Part shown: in pieces, positions 57,712 to 64,000 of the stretch
Numbering within the stretch: the stretch's first letter is position 1
How the letters are laid out: every line of letters begins with the position of its first letter
Source: Trichosphaerium sp. ATCC 40318
Taxonomy: Eukaryota > Discosea > Flabellinia > Trichosidae
Assembly (NCBI GenBank): GCA_038496445.1
Contig: JALMLS010000075.1
Location: 186,001 to 250,000 of the forward strand
Direction: 5' to 3'
DNA: 64,000 nt
Position numbers and translations under genes: made by a program
Notes under the pieces: generated by a model
What the model was told of the DNA's origin: nothing
Database searches by the model: none
The model's input: the letters and a program-made list of their open reading frames with translations, nothing else

Positions 57712-59704
57712 ATGCGTAGATACTACTTATTTGGAGCATTATGGCCTGGAGACAGTAAAGATACTCACAAAGGCATAGAATCGTTACCACCATACGCGAG
57801 AATATCTATTGGCGGATGTCACATGCTAGCTCTCGACGTTAAAACTGGAAAACTATTTGGCTTTGGAGATAACGCTTATGGTACTTTAAATCAGCTTTCT
57901 AGTACGTAACAAACAAAGGCGCTAGGCCAACAAGCTCGGAAACAAACTTAGAACAAGATTTATCAAACAATAAGCTATCAATGCCGCAATGCGGCTGGGC
58001 TCACTCGCTATTGCTTTGTGGTAAGTGCATTTGCGTTTAAACGAAAAAAAAAGTGCCAAACTAAAAAATGTAAGACTCTGGTAGCGTGTACGCTTGTGGC
58101 TGGAATAAGTACGGCCAGTGTACAACACAATCTTCAGTACCAAGGCCTGTATTTGTGGCAAACAAGGTCCGACTGTGTGCTGCAGGAGAAGCCCATTCAT
58201 TGATTGTAACAAGTACTATTCCCGTTTGTTTGTTTGGTTTTGTTTTTATTGACACTGTTTAGATGAAAATAAGCTGTTCTCTTTTGGCTTTAATGAAAAC
58301 GGACAGCTTGGCACTGGAGATACAAAATCACGTGTACGAAAAAAGCACTTTCGTTGTGAGAATAGTTATAGATATTCAAGAAAAAAACAGGAAATCTTCT
58401 GGAGGGAGAAAACTTACTGTTCCTCTATAGAGCCAACCTTTTGAAGTTGTTGACTTCCTTATTGATTCAACAATATCGTGTGGTTCACGACATTCCATAA
58501 TAACATCACGTGGTAAGGTTTATTTTTGTTGAATCACGGTTGAACAGAAAATAGTTTGAACCAATTGGTTTTGTATCGAAGGCACCCTTCCCTGTTGCAT
58601 TGTTTACTTTTTTTTTGCATACGCTTACTTATTGTTAGGAGGGCTATACACGTTCGGATGGAACGGATATATGCAATTAGGTGTTGGTGATAGTGAAGAT
58701 AAGCTCGTACCGACAAAAGTTGATTTGTTCGAAAATTTACAAAGCAGAGTTGATGCAATTTCTTCAAGTGTATGGCATAACTTGGTTAAGCTTGGTACTT
58801 AGTAATTTTTAAGATATCTCTTTATACCAACCAGAGCATTCAAATTGATTTTATGGTTCTTTTCATCGATCGAGATTAAAGCCAACAAATCAACTTAATA
58901 GAAGTTTTTTGACTTTTACTTTTCGCATGGTATCTACCTCGCTTTTATTTGTAGAGCTCCTATTATTGTGTTCTTATTACTGTTGAAGAAAATGGATTAG
59001 TCTTCAGTTGGGGATGGGGTGAAGATGGTCAATTAGGACATTGTGATACGAAAGCGAGTTCAACTCCACAAGTTATAAAGAAGTTGGCAATGAAAAAAGC
59101 TGTACAAGTAGCTACAGGTATGAATACTCATGTTAATACCAAGTATATTAATCAAATATTTCCCCTTCACATTTCTTATTGATACCTAGGGTCTAAGCAT
59201 AGTGTGCGTTATTTGAAAGACAAGACGAACAACAAACTTGTTAAACATTGGGTTTTTTTATCGATAAAAAAACGATATCGATTTTTTTCTTACTTTATTC
59301 GCTAAAATTGTTCACACCTTATTTTTATTGATACAATTATACAAGAAAGTTGAACAACAACGTTCTATATAGAATAGAAAGAAACAAGTTTTTTTAGTTT
59401 GAATTTGTACTAACTTTATAATGAAATCGTACATCCCTCTTTTCAACAAAATGTTGATAAGTTCGTTTGCCTTACATACCATCCCCGGCTACTACTCAAA
59501 CGTGTTGCTTATTTTTGTTTGTTATAGTTGGTTCTCATGGATGATAACACTGTATACGGATTCGGAACATCAGATTTTGGAACAAGAGAAACTAGTGATG
59601 ATGTTCGCTTTGTTGAACCTACAATTATTTTACAAGGAAAGAAATCAGTTAGGATTTACGCATCATCATGGGCGTCTATAATCGAAGTTAAAACTGGTTG
59701 TTGA
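57712..59704 (+). CDS. RCC1-repeat protein
   Basis: The ATG at 57712 begins MRRYYLFGALWPGDSKD. RCC1/ATS1-type beta-propeller blades are read exon by exon: GGCHMLALDVKTGKLFGFGD (57800-57880), a blade near 58080-58200 (VYACGWNKYGQCT ... CAAGEAHSLI), NKLFSFGFNENGQLGTGDTK (58265-58330), GLYTFGWNGYMQLGVGDSED (58640-58700), GLVFSWGWGEDGQLGHCDTK (58992-59052), and a last blade near 59535-59700 (VYGFGTSDFGT), with stop 59702-59704. Introns are longer than in neighbours; one exceeds 300 nt (about 59200-59530). The G-x-G-x-x-x-x-G-Q-L-G signature is clear in three blades. It may be a guanine-nucleotide exchange or scaffold protein; no second domain is present. Confidence 0.8.
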
Positions 59705-59813
59705 GCATTGTAAATTTCACTTCATGTCCTTGTATGTTGGCCAGTAAATAAAAATATCTAAGGCTGTAATCTAGCCACTAAACATTGTAGTCCTACCAAA
59801 CCGAGTATTTGCT

Positions 59814-60417
59814 ATGAATAAGCAAGGAAAGAACTCTCTAAACAAGTTTGGAAAATACAAAAGTGGTCACATTTGTAGGCAGAGTCAATCCTCTCGCTTG
59901 TTTGATGCTCCATTGAAGTCGATTTCTAGTAATAGGATTAGCTCAGGTGTGTTGATTGCAGTAATCTATACCAGAGTACATTCTAACCTTCGGCTGAGGC
60001 AAACATACATGACAAACAAAGTTGACGGTTTAAGTACTCACCTAAATACGTCTTGTGAACGGCACTACGATAGGAACGGTACCAAACCCTACCACCACTG
60101 CTACCTCAATAGAAACACAAAGAGATGCGAAGCAGTAGAACACTGCAATATTCCAAACAACACTTGCCCAGAAATACGCCACATCATGTGAATTATTCGA
60201 TATGTTAAACTGTCACAAGTATTGGACTCATGGACGTGATTATATTGGCCAAAGATGTTCTTTTAATGATAGAATAGGTACCTGTGTAAAGTAAGGACCG
60301 GTCCTGGTGTTGTAACGAAACAAAATACTGTGGAGTATTTCTTGAATAATATATAACAAATTCTTGGTGCTGCGATAGCCACAAGACATTTTGTCTTCCC
60401 CAACATTGTCTATAGTT
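59814..60417 (+). pseudogene. Broken or unresolved cysteine-rich repeat gene
   Basis: An ATG-initiated frame of 125 codons (59814-60191) ends in a Cys-rich module (CERHYDRNGTKPYHHCYLN then RCEAVEHCNIPNNTC). A second, similar module (CHKYWTHGRDYIGQRCSFND then GTCVK) follows at about 60185-60294 but in another frame. Two SWCC motifs (SWCCNETKYCG near 60305; SWCCDSHKTFCLPQHC near 60372) lie further on, each ended by a stop. The modules share Cys spacing, which supports real ancestry. No GT-AG pair that I could see restores one frame, so a decayed gene is likely, though unrecognised introns are possible. Confidence 0.4.
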
Positions 60418-60569
60418 TAGTTGTCCTGGTTAGTAAACTGATAGTGACAGAACTCTAACAAGTATAACTAAACAAGTCAGCTCATGTCAGCTCAAGAAAA
60501 CAAGAAAAACTAAGGTAGAGAAGGGCTTGGCTGAACGTGAATAAAACGAAATTAGTGCACAATACTGGT

Positions 60570-61346
60570 TTATTCTAAGTCATGTTCGAACCATAATACA
60601 CCTGTTATATAACCAAACCTGTTATAACCAACAACAAACATGATATAACATCGATAGTTAATAACAGTTGCTACATGATATGTTTCCTTTACACTAACGT
60701 CACTAAGATCACCTCCACAAAAGTTTAATTTCATCGTATCCAAGACTTTGATAGACAACAGGTAGTTCACCTCTGCTTCCACGCCAATAAGATCTAGAAA
60801 TTCGTCACCGAATGGAGGAAGATAATCTTTGTTTTTTCCTCCTTTTTTATGGTTATGGGTATGTAAGAATCCAACAACTTCATAATCTAGCGAATATCCA
60901 TCACCATATGACTCTCCATATGTATGTTCAAATGACAGATACTCCTTCAAAGAGAACAGAGTGAAAAGCCTCTTTTGGCAATCCTTGACGTCATTAGAGC
61001 ATGTTTTGGGATCTAACAGAAGCCACGTTTCTGTTGGCATCAACACTGTGAACTTCTTGTACTTTTCAGATACCGTACGTATCAAGTTATGCTTAAAGTC
61101 TTTTTCGACGGTTCCATAGACACTTGAAATACCTTCGTTAACTTCAATTTGCCATAACTGTTTGTAATATGTTAGTGCTTGTACTATAATTGTTTTTGAG
61201 AGTATAATCGAGCGAAAAGCATGCGATACAACCAAACAATCTACAAGAGTTTCCAAGTTGGTTAAAAGCACTTGTTTTATTATCTCCTGGAGTATTTCTG
61301 GCGGTACGAAACCGAAAACGTCTGCTTTGCAACCCACATCAGACAT
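60570..61346 (-). CDS. F-box-like single-exon protein
   Basis: Uninterrupted 258-codon frame from the ATG at 61346 to the stop at 60570, unusual among these intron-rich genes. The N-terminus has an F-box-like helix set (FVPPEILQEIIKQVLLTNLE, then LVVSHAFRSIILS). The rest contains YKQLWQIEVNEGISSVYGT, TETWLLLDPKTC, and an acidic/aromatic segment HTYGESYGDGYSLDYEVVGF, with no repeat family I recognise. It may be an SCF substrate receptor. The intronless structure could reflect retroposition or fungal-style single-exon F-box families. Confidence 0.7.
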   Translation of the reverse strand: MSDVGCKADVFGFVPPEILQEIIKQVLLTNLETLVDCLVVSHAFRSIILSKTIIVQALTYYKQLWQIEVNEGISSVYGTVEKDFKHNLIRTVSEKYKKFTVLMPTETWLLLDPKTCSNDVKDCQKRLFTLFSLKEYLSFEHTYGESYGDGYSLDYEVVGFLHTHNHKKGGKNKDYLPPFGDEFLDLIGVEAEVNYLLSIKVLDTMKLNFCGGDLSDVSVKETYHVATVINYRCYIMFVVGYNRFGYITGVLWFEHDLE

Positions 61347-61613
61347 AACTTGAGTATTTCGACTAAAGAGTCTTATCTAATGTCACGTGACACGAAAACA
61401 AGTCAAGTTCCTTCCTTCTTCAGAAATCGCTGCAGGATTGACAGATCCTAACAACCATTGGTAGATCGAAGCGTGACAACAAATAGTGGGTAGGGTATTA
61501 CATCAGAGGCAAAAAGTAGTTGCTTGGGCCAGTAAAATAGACTAAAAAACAAGCTTTGCTTACATTAAAAAAATAGAGAATATTTGACGCGCAGGTCAGG
61601 TAGGTGCACACGT

Positions 61614-62219
61614 CTACATATTTATTTGATTTACGATACCAAACAGCTTTCCTAAACCCTTTCCACATACTTTACAGTAATTATATTCTTCAGACATTTG
61701 GTTGTTGCAGCGGCTACATTGTTGAATGTCTACTCGTGCTTGTATCTGTATGCAACATCAGTGTTTGCTTGTGAGAAGCGATTAACGTACATTACTCCCA
61801 ATTATGTTGGGGATTCTGATAGTATCATCTGAAGAGTAGACACGCCGAACCGTGTTCGTCTGAGCTCGCTTATGCTCATTTTTGAGATTTTGGCATAGTT
61901 TGCGTAATCTGGGAAAGCGCGTAGTCCAGACCTTTTGTATGATACCTTTTACGCACAGTATTGTGCCTACTTCAGATACCTTGCCAGCTGTCTCTAGGCC
62001 ATCATTTCCGATTTTGAGTAGATACGCTAAATACAAAACCATATGGTCTTCTACAAGAGGCACACCATAGTCTTTAAAACGAAACCATCCGCAAAAGAGT
62101 GTATATTGGTTATAGTACTGCCTACGAAATCCGGCTGGGATCATTACTTTGGCTTTTATATTTTCTATATAAGCCAACTGCTCTGCTGAGAACTGACTGT
62201 GGCAAGGCGGAGCTTCCAT
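61614..62219 (-). CDS. Small protein: integrase-SAM-like domain plus C-terminal zinc ribbon
   Basis: Two exons, 62219-61791 and 61745-61614, with a 45-nt GTACGT...CAG intron; the join keeps phase and gives 186 residues. The N-terminal two thirds (RRQYYNQYTLFCGWF, VPLVEDHMVLYLAYLLKIG, KVSEVGTILCVKGIIQKV) resemble the SAM-like core-binding domain of tyrosine recombinases (phage integrases, Crypton elements). The catalytic R-H-R-Y domain is absent. The second exon supplies a CxxC...CxxC zinc ribbon (CSRCNNQMSEEYNYCKVC). It could be a domesticated fragment of a Crypton-type recombinase used as a DNA-binding protein. The match is by pattern only. Confidence 0.6.
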
Positions 62220-62752
62220 GATTCTGTCTAGGATTTAAGAGATATTTGTTTAAAAACCAAGACTCGACTCTCTTCGCTGCATTAGAGACACGTAAACAAA
62301 CAATGTTGTGTTTTTCTTTATGCACCAACACGGGTAGTTGCATTGGGTTTGGGATCGTTGCATCAGTGATTTCAGATCGTTTACTGTGCTGATGTTCTTT
62401 GCTAAGACTTGCAAAACTACACTGTAACAGAGCAGGGGAAACAAAATAAGGCCACTCAACCACAGAGCCTGCTCAAACCTGTAACGAACATCCCTTAACT
62501 GAGAATTAAGCATGAAGTTTGTTAACATTAATTGAATGTTATATCTTACTACGTTGATGTCGTACGGATTATTTACCTGTTTACCTGTACAAAAAACATA
62601 CTAGTCAACATTTAATCATTAAAAAAAGCAGTTTAGCGTTACTTTCGCTAAAAAGAGCTTCATTCTTTACACTGCGCCTAATCCTGCCGACATACTGGAC
62701 AACAATTCGTTTCAGTAGTAATGATTCCTCCAGTACGCCTGACCAGTATCAC
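62220..62752. other. Intergenic region with ambiguous open frames
   Basis: Overlapping minus-strand open frames (62528-62250 and 62463-62122) lie just upstream of the SAM/zinc-ribbon gene. They could be 5' untranslated or unspliced sequence. Nothing supports a separate protein. Confidence 0.35.
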
Positions 62753-63200
62753 TCAATCCATAAAAGAGTAATGGTGCTTGTAAAGTGTGTGCAAGCTATT
62801 TTTGACTATTTTACGAACAGGAAAGTAGAAATTTTTTGAGGAAGTTCCTTCTTTTAAAGAATAAATTCCTTTCAAAACGCTTGCCAAATGCACGTGACGA
62901 GTGAGAAGTTCCTTGTTTTCAAAACCATCAGCTACAATTCCCGCAAACGCAACGTAGTAGACAAGAAAACAGTTGCACAATATTTTTTCCGTAGTTTGGA
63001 GAAACAAGCAACGTAGCACTCTCAAGGCGGTATAAAGTACCCCACACAGAAGAGCGTTGTAGTGCAACTAAAATTAAAGTCCAAAAGTACTCTGAAGTAC
63101 TTGCTAAAAGCATATTAGAGAAATTCTCGACACCAAAAAAAAACTCGATAGCTTTTGATTCCAGCGCAAAACTATGCTTCTCACACGATTGTATTGACAA
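62753..63200 (-). CDS. Small gene of unknown function, splice or frameshift unresolved
   Basis: Two overlapping minus-strand frames look coding. The first, from the ATG at 63200, reads MSIQSCEKHSFALESKAIEF and LQRSSVWGTLYRLESATLLV. The second ends at the stop near 62753 and reads ADGFENKELLTRHVHLASVL and SSKNFYFPVRKIVKNSLHTL. They overlap around 62930-63065 and most likely form one product through an intron whose borders I could not place in phase; otherwise there is a frameshift. No family is recognised. Confidence 0.35.
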
Positions 63201-63285
63201 CGTATATTACACCAACGTACAAATTAAGAATTGACGTGTTCCATAACGAATATGGAACTTCCTCTGCTCTTTATTTACCTCAAAC

Positions 63286-63633
63286 ATGCTTGGAAAACGC
63301 AGCATGAGCGCTGAAAACAGTTACGGTGCTCCATCAAGCTATTATTCAACGTGGAGTATTCATAACGAACCAAAACGCTATAGTTCCGATAACATACCAC
63401 CAAACTTCAGCTACAACCCATATACCCAACCAATACAGACAAAAAACACTTGCAAAGCAAATGATCAAATACACGCTAAGTGTTCTCCACCAACTGGAAG
63501 TTCAATTCTCCGACCCGAGCCAGTCAAACCACAGGCAATACTACGCCGCAGTCACATAGAACGTCGCCCAGAGGGTCCTAATATATTACGCTGGAGGCAA
63601 GGTATATCAAAATGGGAAGTGGGGAAATATTGA
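63286..63633 (+). CDS. Small Pro/Ser/Tyr-rich protein of unknown function
   Basis: Single-exon frame of 115 codons from the ATG at 63286 to a stop ending at 63633. It begins MLGKRSMSAENSYGAPSSYY, is rich in Pro, Ser, Tyr and Asn, and ends with basic RRSHIERRPEGPNILRWRQG. No signal peptide, membrane helix or domain; probably disordered. A second open frame overlaps on the same strand (63326-63559) but looks less protein-like. It is divergent from the minus gene at 63200, 85 bp away. Confidence 0.45.
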   Translation: MLGKRSMSAENSYGAPSSYYSTWSIHNEPKRYSSDNIPPNFSYNPYTQPIQTKNTCKANDQIHAKCSPPTGSSILRPEPVKPQAILRRSHIERRPEGPNILRWRQGISKWEVGKY

Positions 63634-64000
63634 AAAAAAACGAAAGAGTAAGGTAGATAAAAACTTGTATTGTAGCGCTTGTATATTTGTAAAACAGTGT
63701 AAAAAAATAAACATTCTGATGAACACACGAACAAAAAACATTATAGATCTCTATTCTCATTGATGACACTTGACTTCATGAAGAAAACTGTCATTACCTT
63801 TTTTGTAAAAAATGTTTATGAATGACTCACGTTGTAATGGACGTAGCAGCATTCAACAAAGCTTTCAGGTTACACGCAATTAGTCTGGTTTTGTTTTTTA
63901 TGTTTTAAGGCCTGTAGACTAAGAAAAAACAGAAACTGCAGCAAGGGTTGGTATAAAATGTTCATTTATTTAAAGGTTCACAAAAATTAAATTAATCAGT
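63634..64000. other. Right-edge spacer, no gene seen
   Basis: AT-rich sequence with poly-A/T runs after the small plus-strand gene. No supported coding sequence up to the window edge. Confidence 0.5.

Noticed and set aside
1-64000. Prokaryotic systems (CRISPR, toxin-antitoxin, phage or defence islands)
   Set aside because: The window is intron-rich eukaryotic DNA; no direct-repeat/spacer arrays or operons are present.

Overview
This window is nuclear DNA from a unicellular or simple eukaryote. Genes on both strands are packed about 50-500 bp apart and are split by many very short GT-AG introns, mostly about 40-70 nt, with exons often only 30-200 nt. The DNA is AT-rich. There are no bacterial operons, ribosome binding sites, CRISPR arrays or phage modules. 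Receptor-like TKL kinases, a Frizzled-like 7TM receptor, an ADAM-type protease, F-box proteins, a calponin-homology scaffold and plant-type GH3 enzymes together suggest a free-living heterotrophic protist of amoebozoan or holozoan grade. I cannot name the species. Gene limits are stitched from exons read by eye; stops and single-exon genes are firmer than internal splice sites.

Layout. 1-11000 is a minus-strand block with a truncated receptor-like kinase, a PA-like-domain 7TM protein, an F-box gene, an unidentified gene and a Frizzled-like receptor. 11.4-21.6 kb holds a secreted M12B metalloprotease with a likely GPI tail, a helical protein, a cysteine-tagged LRR protein (plus strand) and a secreted mucin-like protein with a PPTTR array. 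23.9-26.3 kb (plus) is an LRR-PB1-TKL protein whose kinase domain lacks key catalytic residues.

26.5-49.1 kb is dominated by four near-identical genes for a secreted ricin-B-lectin plus GH3 beta-xylosidase-type enzyme. Two are on plus and two on minus, so the cluster forms a large inverted repeat. A decayed PiggyBac-like transposase lies between copies 1 and 2. Near the centre, at 39.1 kb, is a tRNA-like element whose 3' half precedes its 5' half, a candidate circularly permuted tRNA gene.

49.5-64 kb holds a membrane-anchored NXPE/PC-esterase-like protein, a CH-domain scaffold with two ubiquitin-fold segments, a stand-alone Pol-I-type 5'-3' exonuclease with a mitochondrial-looking N-terminus, an RCC1-repeat protein, a broken-looking Cys-rich locus, an F-box-like single-exon gene, a small integrase-SAM-like/zinc-ribbon protein and two small unknown genes.

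Many products carry signal peptides or membrane anchors (receptors, protease, mucin, lectin-glycosidases, PC-esterase). This suggests a region rich in cell-surface and extracellular digestion functions. The palindrome TCACGTGA recurs far more often than chance, mostly in introns and spacers.
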